Shown: piece after piece, positions 20,837-30,826 of the stretch
How the letters are laid out: every line of letters begins with the position of its first letter
Position numbering within the stretch: the first letter of the stretch is position 1
NCBI GenBank assembly: GCA_902632935.1
Contig: CACPEJ010000002.1
Span: forward strand, 1 to 64,000
Direction of reading: 5' to 3'
Source: an uncultured Pelagibacteraceae bacterium
GTDB taxonomy: Bacteria > Pseudomonadota > Alphaproteobacteria > Pelagibacterales > Pelagibacteraceae
Length of the DNA: 64,000 bases
The notes under the pieces: model-generated
What the model was told of the DNA's origin: nothing
Seen by the model: only the letters and a program-made list of their open reading frames with translations
Databases searched by the model: none
Made by a program: the position numbers and the translations under genes

Positions 20837-21312
20837 TTTTTTTTTCTCCAATCCCAAGGATATTCAAATTTCATAGACCACATTCCTAAATTATTTAATC
20901 TTGCATAGTTCTCATCAGACACGAATTTCTTTGAATATTTTCTATATGCAAAAGCATAACCTTCTTTTACTAAATAACTTGATAAACTAATATTATTTAC
21001 GAAACATTCAGCTAAGATTCTTTTATACTGATCCTTTCCCTCTTCAACACATTCAACTTCATTATTTCCTATTATATTGATTAGTAATTTTTTTGCTTCA
21101 ATCCCACAAAAAATTATTTGATTATCTTTACTACAGGTTTGTTTCAATTCAGGGGTATCAATTCCACTAAATCTAATTTTTTTTCCATTTAAATGTAAAG
21201 TATCACCATCAACAACTTTGATTTCATATGATTTAACATCTTTTATAGTTAAGAAAAAAGAGGATAGGAAAAAACTAATAACTAAAAATAGCTTTATTTT
21301 GTTTAAATACAT
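20833..21312 (-). CDS. Exported thermonuclease (SNase-like) family nuclease
   Basis: Signal peptide; VVDGDTLHLNGKKIRFSGIDTPELKQTC, VKEGYAFAYRKYSKK. Confidence 0.88.
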   Translation of the reverse strand: MYLNKIKLFLVISFFLSSFFLTIKDVKSYEIKVVDGDTLHLNGKKIRFSGIDTPELKQTCSKDNQIIFCGIEAKKLLINIIGNNEVECVEEGKDQYKRILAECFVNNISLSSYLVKEGYAFAYRKYSKKFVSDENYARLNNLGMWSMKFEYPWDWRKKN

Positions 21313-22645
21313 TATTTAGAAAGTACCCAATAAATATTAAAACAGCAATTCCCATAGCCCAATTAGTCACCATAATAGTATAAAAAATATCTTGGTAATC
21401 ACCACCTCTTATATTTATCACATACCATAAACTTAGAAAAGGAAACGCAGTTAATCTTAAAATACTCAAATAGAGACTATACAAAGGTTTTTTAACAGCT
21501 TGAAATACTGCTGTAGTAATAAAGAAGACTGGGTAAATTGGTCCAATTAAAGCTGCAACCTTAAGATAAATAGCACCACTCATAACTGCTTCTTGATTAT
21601 CAGTAAATAAAGATACAAAAAATTCAGCCCCAAAAAAAATTATTACTCCAGCAACAGTCATAAATGATATTCCAAAAAATAAAGCCTTAGTATAAAGCTC
21701 TCTTATTCTATTATAGGCTTTTGCACCAAAATTTTGTCCTCCAATTGAAAGGACTGCAGTATTTAAACCAATAACAGGTAATAAAAAAACTTGCTCTACT
21801 CTTAATGCTGCACCATAGCCAGCTGTTGCTAATTCCCCAAATTTACCTATGAAATATAAGATGTTAAATATACCTACACCAATAAACAACATACTGAACA
21901 TTACTGGTACAGCTTGATTTGTTAATGACTTTAAATATTCAAATTTTGGAATAAAGCATTGAGGTTTAAGGTAATTTCTTATTTGACAATTATTAACCTT
22001 AAAAGCTAAATAAATTGTACCTATTGATTGAGAAATTACAGTAGCAATAGCAAGGCCAGCTATTCCAAATCCTGGGATAAATCCATATCCCCATATAAAA
22101 AGAGGATTTAAAAAAATGTTAAGAAAAAAACTAAATATCAATACATTTCTATAACTTCTGGTATCACCTTGAGCATTCAGAGTTCCATTTAGAGATATCT
22201 GTATCAATACGATAAAAGTTCCGTAGAAAATAATATCTAAATATTCTCTCGTTAAAATTATTCCAGCTTCATCAGAGCCCATGACACCTAAAAGATAATT
22301 TGATGAATTTAAACCAAATATTGTAACAATTATTGACACTAATACTGCAAAGATTAAAGACTGAGCCACGTATAATGATGCAACTCTTATTTTTTTTTCA
22401 CCGATTGAATTACCAATTAAAGCATTAGTTGCAGCACCTAATCCAACACCAACAGCTATAATGGTAAAATATATTGGAAATGATTTTGCAATTGCACCTA
22501 TTGCTTCTGCAGAGATTCTACCTGCAAACCAAGTATCAACTAAATTATAAAATGTTTGAAATAATGAGCCTACACTTGCAGGTATCGTAACTCTTCTCAA
22601 TAGTGTCCAAATTGGATCTTTTGTTAATTTTATTGATTTAGACAA
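21275..22645 (-). CDS. MATE family efflux transporter
   Basis: 12-TM hydrophobicity; IPASVGSLFQTFYNLVDTWFAGRIS, NALIGNSIGEKK. Confidence 0.92.
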   Translation of the reverse strand: MSKSIKLTKDPIWTLLRRVTIPASVGSLFQTFYNLVDTWFAGRISAEAIGAIAKSFPIYFTIIAVGVGLGAATNALIGNSIGEKKIRVASLYVAQSLIFAVLVSIIVTIFGLNSSNYLLGVMGSDEAGIILTREYLDIIFYGTFIVLIQISLNGTLNAQGDTRSYRNVLIFSFFLNIFLNPLFIWGYGFIPGFGIAGLAIATVISQSIGTIYLAFKVNNCQIRNYLKPQCFIPKFEYLKSLTNQAVPVMFSMLFIGVGIFNILYFIGKFGELATAGYGAALRVEQVFLLPVIGLNTAVLSIGGQNFGAKAYNRIRELYTKALFFGISFMTVAGVIIFFGAEFFVSLFTDNQEAVMSGAIYLKVAALIGPIYPVFFITTAVFQAVKKPLYSLYLSILRLTAFPFLSLWYVINIRGGDYQDIFYTIMVTNWAMGIAVLIFIGYFLNNVFKQNKAIFSY

Positions 22646-22653
22646 AATTATCC

Positions 22654-23562
22654 TTATTTAAATTCTTTTTGAAAAATATATTTTTTTCCAGATTGCTTTG
22701 CTTTGTATATCTGACTTTGTCTCATTCTAAAACGAGATTTTTGGTTTTTTGAGAGTTTATCAATACAATTGGGACAAGTTACACCCTCCTCATATCTTTT
22801 AGATTTTTTATCTTTAGTTGAAATTGGTTGTCTACATCCAGCGCAAATTGAATAGGTTCCTTGTACTAATCCATGTTTTAAAGTTACTCTATTGTCAAAT
22901 ACAAAACACTCACCTTTCCATAAACTGTTTTTTTGTTTGATTTTTTTTAAGTAATTCAAAATTCCACCCTTTAATTGATAGATATTTTTAAAACCTTTTT
23001 TTTCTAAAAATACAGAGGCTTTTTCACACCTAATTCCACCGGTGCAAAACATTGCTATTGGTTGATCTTTTTTTAACTTTTTTAAGTATTTTGGGAAATC
23101 TCTAAAGTTGTCTATATTTGGATTTACTGATTTTTTAAAAGAACCAACTTCATGCTCAAAAGGTTTTCTTGCATCCAATAAAAAAGTTTTCTTATCTTTT
23201 ATTAATTCATTCCACTTCGTTGGTTCAATATGAGTATCTTTTTTTTTAATTTTAGTTGAGATTTTGAGATCCATTGGAACGACTTCTTTTTTAATTTTCA
23301 CTTTAGATTTATGAAAAGGTTTAAATTTACTTTTTGAATTATTGAAACTATCAAATTCTTTAATGCTAAAAATTTTTTTTAATTTAACAATTGTAGCCTG
23401 AATATCTTTATTTTTTCCAGATATAGATCCATTTAAACCCTCTTCTGATACAATAATTGATCCATATATGTTTTTATTTACTAAAAGATTATTCAATATT
23501 TTTTGATTTTTTTTTAAATTATATATTTTTTGAAATTTATAAAATCCAAATACAGTAAACAT
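22654..23562 (-). CDS. trhO: tRNA uridine(34) hydroxylase (YceA/TrhO, rhodanese-like)
   Basis: EEGLNGSISG, LLDARKPFEHEVGSF, PIAMFCTGGIRCEKAS, CAGCRQPIS. Confidence 0.92.
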   Translation of the reverse strand: MFTVFGFYKFQKIYNLKKNQKILNNLLVNKNIYGSIIVSEEGLNGSISGKNKDIQATIVKLKKIFSIKEFDSFNNSKSKFKPFHKSKVKIKKEVVPMDLKISTKIKKKDTHIEPTKWNELIKDKKTFLLDARKPFEHEVGSFKKSVNPNIDNFRDFPKYLKKLKKDQPIAMFCTGGIRCEKASVFLEKKGFKNIYQLKGGILNYLKKIKQKNSLWKGECFVFDNRVTLKHGLVQGTYSICAGCRQPISTKDKKSKRYEEGVTCPNCIDKLSKNQKSRFRMRQSQIYKAKQSGKKYIFQKEFK

Positions 23563-24212
23563 TAAATCTTCCTACAGATAGTCATTCCATCTCCAAAAGG
23601 GACCATGACCTTTTCAATTCTCTTATCCTTTGAAATAAAATTATTTAAATCTCTAATACTTTTCGTATATTTGTCATTTATATCTTTGTTAACAACTTCT
23701 CCGTGCCATAAAACATTATCAATAATAACCAAACCCTCTTTATTCAATAGATCTAGTGAAATTTCATAATATTTTTGGTAATTCATTTTATCAGCATCAA
23801 TAAATACTAAATCAAATTTTTCATTTCTAATACTCATCAAACTTTCTAAAGCTGGTTTAATTATTGTTTTAATTTTGTGATTTTGATTAGCTTTTTTAAA
23901 AAAATTTTGAGCGATTTTATTTGTTTCTTCATTTTTATCTAAGGCAATTATACTCCCCTCATCTGGTAATGCTAAGGCCATAGACAACGTACTTAAACCT
24001 GTAAAAGTTCCTATCTCTAAGACTTTTGTAATTTTGGAGATCCTAATAATCAGATGTAAAAATTGACATTGGGAAATAGATATTTGCATTCTTTTAATAT
24101 CACCAAGTGATAAGTTATAATCTATTATTTCTTTTTGAATTGGATGTAATTTCAAACCATTCTTTAGTATGTAATCTTGTAAATGTTTTGTGATATTAAG
24201 GTCTGAACCCAT
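23562..24212 (-). CDS. SAM-dependent O-methyltransferase (CCoAOMT/MdmC-like)
   Basis: KVLEIGTFTGLSTLSMALALPDEG, FDLVFIDADKMNYQKYYE, IDNVLWHGEV. Confidence 0.9.
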   Translation of the reverse strand: MGSDLNITKHLQDYILKNGLKLHPIQKEIIDYNLSLGDIKRMQISISQCQFLHLIIRISKITKVLEIGTFTGLSTLSMALALPDEGSIIALDKNEETNKIAQNFFKKANQNHKIKTIIKPALESLMSIRNEKFDLVFIDADKMNYQKYYEISLDLLNKEGLVIIDNVLWHGEVVNKDINDKYTKSIRDLNNFISKDKRIEKVMVPFGDGMTICRKI

Positions 24213-24216
24213 AACC

Positions 24217-25692
24217 TTATAATTTTTTCTTCAGGATCTCATTGATCAATTGAGGATTTGCTTTTCCACCAGATGCTTTCATTGCTTGACCAACAAAAAA
24301 ACCAAATAATTTTTCTTTACCTTGTTTATATTCAATAGCTTTTTCTCTGTTCTCATTAATTATTTTTTCAATTAAAACTTCTAAAGCCTTTGGATCACTT
24401 TGTTGCTTTAATCCTTTTTCCTCAACAATTTTTTGTGGATCTTTATCTCCATCAATCATTAATTCAAAAACAGTTTTTGCTATTTTTCCAGAAATAGTTC
24501 CATTCTTAATTAGATTTATCAATATAGCGAAGTTCTTGGCACTCACTGGACTTTGAGAAATTTCTAAACCTTTACTATTTAAAACAGCAAATAGTTCTCC
24601 TGTAATCCAATTGACTGCTAACTTAATATCTTTGTTCTTACCCATTTTAGCTAAAACTTCTTCAAAGTATTTTGCGGTATCAATATCAGACACTAAAATA
24701 TTGGCTTCATAAGGAGACAATTTAAATTCTTCGATAAATCTTTTCTTTTTATCATCTGGAAGCTCTGGAATATCATTTTTAAGATCTTCAATAAATTTAT
24801 CAGATACCTCCAAAGGTAATAGATCAGGGTCTGGAAAATATCTGTAATCATGTGCATCTTCTTTTGATCTCATTGATCTAGTCTCATTTTTTTTTGTATC
24901 AAAAAGTCTTGTTTCTTGATTAATAGTCTTGCCCTCTTCTATTAAATCAACTTGCCGATTAGCCTCATATTCTATCGCCATTTGCATAAACTTAATTGAA
25001 TTAACATTTTTAATTTCACATCGAGTGCCAAATTCTTTTGAGCCTTTTGGTCTTACAGAAACATTTACATCCGCTCTTAAAGAGCCTTCTTGCATATTTC
25101 CGTCACAAGTTCCTAGGTACCTCATTATAGATCGTAATTTTTTAATATAAGCATTCACCTCATCTGGGGATCTTAGATCAGGCTTGCTCACTATTTCCAT
25201 TAAAGCTACACCTGATCTGTTTAAATCTACTAAAGTATTTTGTGGGTCAAGATCATGAATACTTTTTCCAGCATCTTGTTCTAGATGTAATCTTTCTATA
25301 CCTATTTCTTTTTGACCATTAGGCATATCCAAAATAACTTTGCCCTCACCTACGATTGGATCTTTAAATTGTGATATTTGATATCCTTGAGGTAAATCAG
25401 CATAAAAATAATTTTTTCTATCAAATACAGAGCGTTTATTAATCTTTGCATTAAGACCAATACCAGTTTTAATAGCTTGTTTAATACAAAATTCATTTAT
25501 TACAGGTAGCATTCCTGGAAATGCAGCGTCAACTAAACTTACTTGTGTATTTGGTTCAGCACCAAATTTAGTTGATGAAGAAGAAAATAGTTTTGACTCA
25601 GACAATACTTGAGCATGTACCTCTAATCCAATTACAACTTCATATTGATTATCTTTCCGATTAATTAAATATTCTGTGTTTTTTTTATTCAC
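24217..25692 (-). CDS. gatB: Asp/Glu-tRNA amidotransferase subunit B
   Basis: [56 protein letters not shown]. Confidence 0.98.
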   Translation of the reverse strand: MNKKNTEYLINRKDNQYEVVIGLEVHAQVLSESKLFSSSSTKFGAEPNTQVSLVDAAFPGMLPVINEFCIKQAIKTGIGLNAKINKRSVFDRKNYFYADLPQGYQISQFKDPIVGEGKVILDMPNGQKEIGIERLHLEQDAGKSIHDLDPQNTLVDLNRSGVALMEIVSKPDLRSPDEVNAYIKKLRSIMRYLGTCDGNMQEGSLRADVNVSVRPKGSKEFGTRCEIKNVNSIKFMQMAIEYEANRQVDLIEEGKTINQETRLFDTKKNETRSMRSKEDAHDYRYFPDPDLLPLEVSDKFIEDLKNDIPELPDDKKKRFIEEFKLSPYEANILVSDIDTAKYFEEVLAKMGKNKDIKLAVNWITGELFAVLNSKGLEISQSPVSAKNFAILINLIKNGTISGKIAKTVFELMIDGDKDPQKIVEEKGLKQQSDPKALEVLIEKIINENREKAIEYKQGKEKLFGFFVGQAMKASGGKANPQLINEILKKKL

Positions 25693-27146
25693 TTAATCCA
25701 CCAATCAGTAATTTTGTTTTTAAAATTTATTTTCTCCTCCATAGCAAAAGCAATGTTTAATATATTTTGTTCATCAAAGGCTTTACCGATAATTTGTAAC
25801 CCCAGAGGATAACCTTTTGCATCGTGTCCTGCAGGAATTGATATACCAGGCAGGCCTGCCAAATTAACTGGTACTGTGAATATATCATTTAAATACATCG
25901 AAACTGGATCATTTGTTTTTTCACCTATTTTAAAAGCTGAGCTAGGTGTTGATGGTGTTAAAATTGCATCAACTTTCTTATATGCTTCATCAAAATCATT
26001 TTTGATTAGTTTTCTCACTTTTTGAGCTTTAAGATAATATGCATCATAATAACCAGATGATAATACATAAGTTCCAATCATAATTCTTCTTTGAACTTCT
26101 GCACCAAAGCCTTCAGATCTAGTTTTTTCATACATATCAATTAAATTTTCACCTTTGGCTCTGTATCCATACTTTACACCATCATATCTTGCTAAATTAG
26201 AAGATGCCTCTGCTGGAGCAACAATATAATACGTTGGTAAAGCATAACTAGTATGTGGAAGTGATATGTCGATTGTTTCAGCACCACAATCTTTTACGTA
26301 TTGAATACCTTTTTGCCAAAGATCCTCTATTTCTTTAGACATACCATCAACTCTGTATTCTTTTGGAATTCCAATTTTTTTTCCTTTTATATTTTTTGTA
26401 AGTTCCTTGCTATAATGATTTCTTTTAAAATTAATTGAAGTAGAATCTTTTGAATCATATGTACTGATCACTTCTTGCAATAAAGCACAATCTTTCACAT
26501 TTTGGGCCATTGGTCCTGCCTGATCTAATGAGGAAGCAAAAGCAACTATCCCATATCGTGAGCAACTTCCGTATGTTGGTTTTAAACCTACAATTCCAGT
26601 AAATGAAGCTGGTTGTCTAATCGATCCTCCAGTATCAGTACCAATTGTGATTGGAGTTAATTGTCCAGCAACTGCTGATGCTGAACCACCCGAAGAACCT
26701 CCGGGGACTAAATCTTTATCAATAGGATTTTGCACGTTTCCAAAATGACTCGTCTCATTAGATGAACCCATTGCAAACTCATCACAATTTAATTTACCCA
26801 GAAGTATTGCACCTTCATTCCAGATATTTTCAGTAACTGTAGACTCATAAGTTGGTACAAAATTATTCAAAATTTTACTACCAGCAGTTGTTTTAATATT
26901 TTTTGTGCAGAACAAATCTTTAACAGCCATAGGTATACCAGGTAATTTTAAATCTAAATTTGGTTTCTGATCAAACTTTTTTGCTTTATCTAAAGCCGAT
27001 GTAAAATCGTCTGTGATATAAGCATTTAACTCACTAGATTTTTCAGACCTTTGAATAAACGCTTTGGTCACATCTGTTGAAGAAAGTTTCTTATTTTTAA
27101 TATTCTCTACTAATTCTGTTAAAGATTGTTTTGTAATGTCTGACAT
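25689..27146 (-). CDS. gatA: Asp/Glu-tRNA amidotransferase subunit A
   Basis: [41 protein letters not shown] amidase signature. Confidence 0.98.
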   Translation of the reverse strand: MSDITKQSLTELVENIKNKKLSSTDVTKAFIQRSEKSSELNAYITDDFTSALDKAKKFDQKPNLDLKLPGIPMAVKDLFCTKNIKTTAGSKILNNFVPTYESTVTENIWNEGAILLGKLNCDEFAMGSSNETSHFGNVQNPIDKDLVPGGSSGGSASAVAGQLTPITIGTDTGGSIRQPASFTGIVGLKPTYGSCSRYGIVAFASSLDQAGPMAQNVKDCALLQEVISTYDSKDSTSINFKRNHYSKELTKNIKGKKIGIPKEYRVDGMSKEIEDLWQKGIQYVKDCGAETIDISLPHTSYALPTYYIVAPAEASSNLARYDGVKYGYRAKGENLIDMYEKTRSEGFGAEVQRRIMIGTYVLSSGYYDAYYLKAQKVRKLIKNDFDEAYKKVDAILTPSTPSSAFKIGEKTNDPVSMYLNDIFTVPVNLAGLPGISIPAGHDAKGYPLGLQIIGKAFDEQNILNIAFAMEEKINFKNKITDWWIK

Positions 27147-27433
27147 TATTCAATTACCTTTGGTACAACAAAATAATCCTCATTATCTTCAGGAGAATTT
27201 TTAATTATTTGTTCTCTAATATTTTTGCTTTTGATCTCATCAGATCTGAATTTTAAAGTTGTTTCGGCTATTGATGTTAATGGCTTTACATCATCAGTTT
27301 TTAATTCATTTAGCTTTTCAATAAATTCAAAAATTGAATTCAAATCATCAGCTAATCTTTCTGCCCTTTTTTCATCAACAGAAATTCTTGATAATTTAGA
27401 TATGTGTTTTATTGTTTTAAGATCTATACTCAT
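27146..27433 (-). CDS. gatC: Asp/Glu-tRNA amidotransferase subunit C
   Basis: IDLKTIKHISKLSRISV, gatCAB operon. Confidence 0.95.
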   Translation of the reverse strand: MSIDLKTIKHISKLSRISVDEKRAERLADDLNSIFEFIEKLNELKTDDVKPLTSIAETTLKFRSDEIKSKNIREQIIKNSPEDNEDYFVVPKVIE

Positions 27434-27483
27434 ATGCTATTTAGGTATGACGCAAACTATCATTTAAGTTAAAAATATACAAT

Positions 27484-27939
27484 ATGATCACGTTAGAGGA
27501 ATTTAAAAAAAATCACTTAGATAAGTGCAGATTGATAGGCTTAGACCTTGGTTCAAAACGAATAGGAGTTTCAATTTGTGACGAAAAACAATTAATTGCC
27601 ACACCATTTAGAACTATAGAAAAAAAATCATCTCAAAACCTTATAGATCAACTTAAGTCAATAATTATCGAAAACAACATAAAGGGAATCATAATAGGAA
27701 ACCCCTTAAATATGGATGGCTCTTCTGGCAAATCTTCTCAATCAGTAAAAGATGTTTCAACGTATATTGAAAAGAACATTGATATTCCAGTTTGTTTGTG
27801 GGATGAGAGATTATCAACTGTTGGTGCATTTAATCTATCTAGTCAATTAGATGTGAATGTGAGTAAAAGAGAAAAAAAAATTGATGAAAATGCTGCCGCT
27901 TTTATATTGCAAGGAGCAATAGATTTTTTGAACAATTAA
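27484..27939 (+). CDS. ruvX: Holliday junction resolvase-like YqgF/RuvX
   Basis: LIGLDLGSKRIGVSICD, IIIGNPLNMDG, WDERLSTVGA. Confidence 0.94.
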   Translation: MITLEEFKKNHLDKCRLIGLDLGSKRIGVSICDEKQLIATPFRTIEKKSSQNLIDQLKSIIIENNIKGIIIGNPLNMDGSSGKSSQSVKDVSTYIEKNIDIPVCLWDERLSTVGAFNLSSQLDVNVSKREKKIDENAAAFILQGAIDFLNN

Positions 27940-27981
27940 TACTTGCTATTATATAAATTTATAGCTATAGAGTTGGTTTTA

Positions 27982-28923
27982 ATGGCAATAAAATCAAATA
28001 AAGCTATTAAAATTTCCCAAAAACATCTGTTAGGTATCCAAGATTTATCTATAAATGATGTTAATCTAATACTTGATGAAGCTCACGATTTTATAAAAGT
28101 AAACCAAAGTAAAAATAAAAAAATTGATGCGCTAAGAGGAAAAACACAGATCAATTTATTTTTTGAGCCCTCAACAAGGACGCAAAGTTCATTTGAATTG
28201 GCAGGAAAAAGACTTGGAGCTGATGTGATGTCAATGAATATAAGTAATTCTGCAATTAAAAAAGGCGAGACTCTTATTGATACAGCAATGACACTAAATG
28301 CTATGCATCCTGATATTATTGTAATAAGACACCAAGACTCTGGGGCATGTAACCTACTTTCTCAAAAAGTAAATTGTGCAGTTTTAAATGCTGGAGATGG
28401 AAGAAGAGAACACCCTACTCAAGCTTTATTAGATGCTTTGACAATTATAAATCGAAAAAAAAAAATTGAAGGTTTAAGAATTGCCATCTGTGGAGATATC
28501 CTACATTCAAGAGTTGCAAGATCTAATATTTATTTACTGAATATGTTAGGAGCAGAAGTAAATATAATTGCTCCCACAAATTTGATGCCTAAGGAAATAG
28601 GAAAATTTGGTGTCAATACATTTACCGATATGAAAAAAGGATTAAAAGATTGTGATATTGTAATGATGTTAAGATTACAAAATGAAAGAATGACAAGTTC
28701 GTATCTCTCATCTAACAGAGAGTATTATGAATATTATGGCCTTACACCAGATAAATTAGAATATGCAAAAGCTGATGCATTAATCATGCACCCAGGTCCA
28801 ATGAATAGAGGTATTGAGATAGATACTAATTTAGCTGATGATATCAATAAAAGTGTAATTAAGGAACAAGTAGAACTAGGAGTTGCGGTAAGAATGGCCT
28901 GTTTAAAGATTTTTTGTACTTAA
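27982..28923 (+). CDS. pyrB: Aspartate carbamoyltransferase catalytic subunit (start set at internal Met)
   Basis: [48 protein letters not shown]. Confidence 0.96.
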   Translation: MAIKSNKAIKISQKHLLGIQDLSINDVNLILDEAHDFIKVNQSKNKKIDALRGKTQINLFFEPSTRTQSSFELAGKRLGADVMSMNISNSAIKKGETLIDTAMTLNAMHPDIIVIRHQDSGACNLLSQKVNCAVLNAGDGRREHPTQALLDALTIINRKKKIEGLRIAICGDILHSRVARSNIYLLNMLGAEVNIIAPTNLMPKEIGKFGVNTFTDMKKGLKDCDIVMMLRLQNERMTSSYLSSNREYYEYYGLTPDKLEYAKADALIMHPGPMNRGIEIDTNLADDINKSVIKEQVELGVAVRMACLKIFCT

Positions 28924-30210
28924 ATGAAAAAACAATATTTTATAAATGCAAATATAATTGACCCACATAATTCAATTAAGGAGACGGGTGGTCTTATAAT
29001 CTCTGAAGAAGGAAAGATAGAAGCGGTAGGAAAAAAGGTCAATACAAATAATCTTCCTACAAGAGAAAAACCAATTGACTTAAAGGGAAAATATATATTT
29101 CCAGGTTTAGTTGACATGAGAGTATTCGTAGGTGAACCAGGCTATGAATATAAAGAAAATTTTAGAACCTTAAGTAATGCTGCTTTAGCTGGTGGCGTAA
29201 CTTCTGTGGTAACAATGCCAAATACTGATCCGATAATAGACAACGTATCTATAGTCGATTTTTTAAAAAGAAGAGGAAGAGATAAATCTCGAATAAACAT
29301 TTTTCCATGTGCATCACTTACAAAAAATATTGAAGGAAACAATATGACAGAATTTGGTCTTCTCCAAAGTAAAGGTATAATAGCATTTACTGATGGCATT
29401 AAAACTATTCAAAATCCCAGATTAATGTCTCGGATAATGAATTCTGCAAAAGATATTGGCTGTTTAATAATGCAACATGCAGAAGATTATGAACTTGCAA
29501 AAAATGGGATGATAAATTCAGGCATTATCGCATCTAAATTAGGATTATCGGGTATTCCTGAGATCGCAGAAAGAATTTTGATTGAAAGGGATCTTACTTT
29601 GCTTGAAAGAGTAAAATGCAGATATCATATTTCTCAATTATCATCACAAAAATCTATTGAGGTAATCAAACATAGGAAAGAAATCGTAAATTTCACATCT
29701 GGTGTTTCGATAAATAATCTCTCTTTAAATGAAAATGATATTGGTGATTTTAGAACTTTTTTAAAACTATCTCCACCTTTGAGGCGTGAGGAAGATAGAA
29801 TTGCTCTAGTGGAAGGATTAAAGGATGGATTAATAGATGTGATTGTTTCAGATCACAAACCTGAAGATGAGGAGTCAAAGAGATTAACATTTTCTCAAGC
29901 TGCAACAGGCGCATCAGGTATAGAAACTCTATTATCTTTAAGTTTAGAGTTGTATCATAATGGATCTTTAAAATTAGAAACATTAATTAAAGCGCTTACT
30001 TCAAATCCTGCAAAAATTCTCAAAATAGATAAAGGTAACCTCTCCATCGGCAATGATGCAGATTTTTGTGTTGTAGATATAAATAAACCATGGATTGTAA
30101 AAAAAGAAAAATTGGTTTCAAAGTCAAAAAATACTTCAATTGAAGACAAAAAACTCCAAGGTAAGGTCACGAATACATTTGTAAAAGGAAAAGAATTATT
30201 TAAGCTTTAA
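28924..30210 (+). CDS. Dihydroorotase-like protein, probably the non-catalytic PyrC'/PyrX type
   Basis: Amidohydrolase fold, adjacent to pyrB; metal HxH replaced (VDMRVFVGEPG); see findings. Confidence 0.85.
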   Translation: MKKQYFINANIIDPHNSIKETGGLIISEEGKIEAVGKKVNTNNLPTREKPIDLKGKYIFPGLVDMRVFVGEPGYEYKENFRTLSNAALAGGVTSVVTMPNTDPIIDNVSIVDFLKRRGRDKSRINIFPCASLTKNIEGNNMTEFGLLQSKGIIAFTDGIKTIQNPRLMSRIMNSAKDIGCLIMQHAEDYELAKNGMINSGIIASKLGLSGIPEIAERILIERDLTLLERVKCRYHISQLSSQKSIEVIKHRKEIVNFTSGVSINNLSLNENDIGDFRTFLKLSPPLRREEDRIALVEGLKDGLIDVIVSDHKPEDEESKRLTFSQAATGASGIETLLSLSLELYHNGSLKLETLIKALTSNPAKILKIDKGNLSIGNDADFCVVDINKPWIVKKEKLVSKSKNTSIEDKKLQGKVTNTFVKGKELFKL

Positions 30211-30211
30211 T

Positions 30212-30790
30212 ATGGATGTTTTTTTAATAGGTATCATTTCCTACCTTATGGGCTCGATACCTTTTGGATATATACTTACAAAGATATTTTTAAAAAAAGA
30301 TATAAGAGAAATCGGATCCGGTAATATTGGAGCTACCAATGCCTTGAGAACTGGAAATAAAAGTATTGGTTATTTCACTTTAGTATTAGATATTTTAAAA
30401 GCAATTATTCCAGTTATTTATGTAAAAATTTTCTACCAAGATTTTTTATATATTGCATCTTTATGTGCCTTTTTAGGTCATGTATTTCCAATTTGGCTTA
30501 AGTTTAAAGGTGGCAAAGGTGTTGCTACCTATGTTGGTATTTTATTTGCTATAAATTTATATTTTGGAATTATATTTTCTGTATGTTGGTTTATAACTTT
30601 TTTTATTTCAAAATTTTCATCACTATCATCTTTAGTAGCTTCAATATCTATTCCAATCTATCTATTAATTTCTAATCAGTTTAATCAAGCAATTTTTTTT
30701 ACGATCATGTTTATCTTGATTTTTTTTACTCACAGAGAAAATATTAAAAGATTGATAAATAAAGAAGAAACTAAGACAAAAATTTATTAA
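30212..30790 (+). CDS. plsY: Acyl-phosphate glycerol-3-phosphate acyltransferase
   Basis: YLMGSIPFGYILTKI, GSGNIGATNALRTGNK, KFKGGKGVATYVG. Confidence 0.96.
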   Translation: MDVFLIGIISYLMGSIPFGYILTKIFLKKDIREIGSGNIGATNALRTGNKSIGYFTLVLDILKAIIPVIYVKIFYQDFLYIASLCAFLGHVFPIWLKFKGGKGVATYVGILFAINLYFGIIFSVCWFITFFISKFSSLSSLVASISIPIYLLISNQFNQAIFFTIMFILIFFTHRENIKRLINKEETKTKIY

Positions 30791-30826
30791 ATTGACTATC
30801 TAAAGCTTTTGGGTAGTTTGTAGTTT

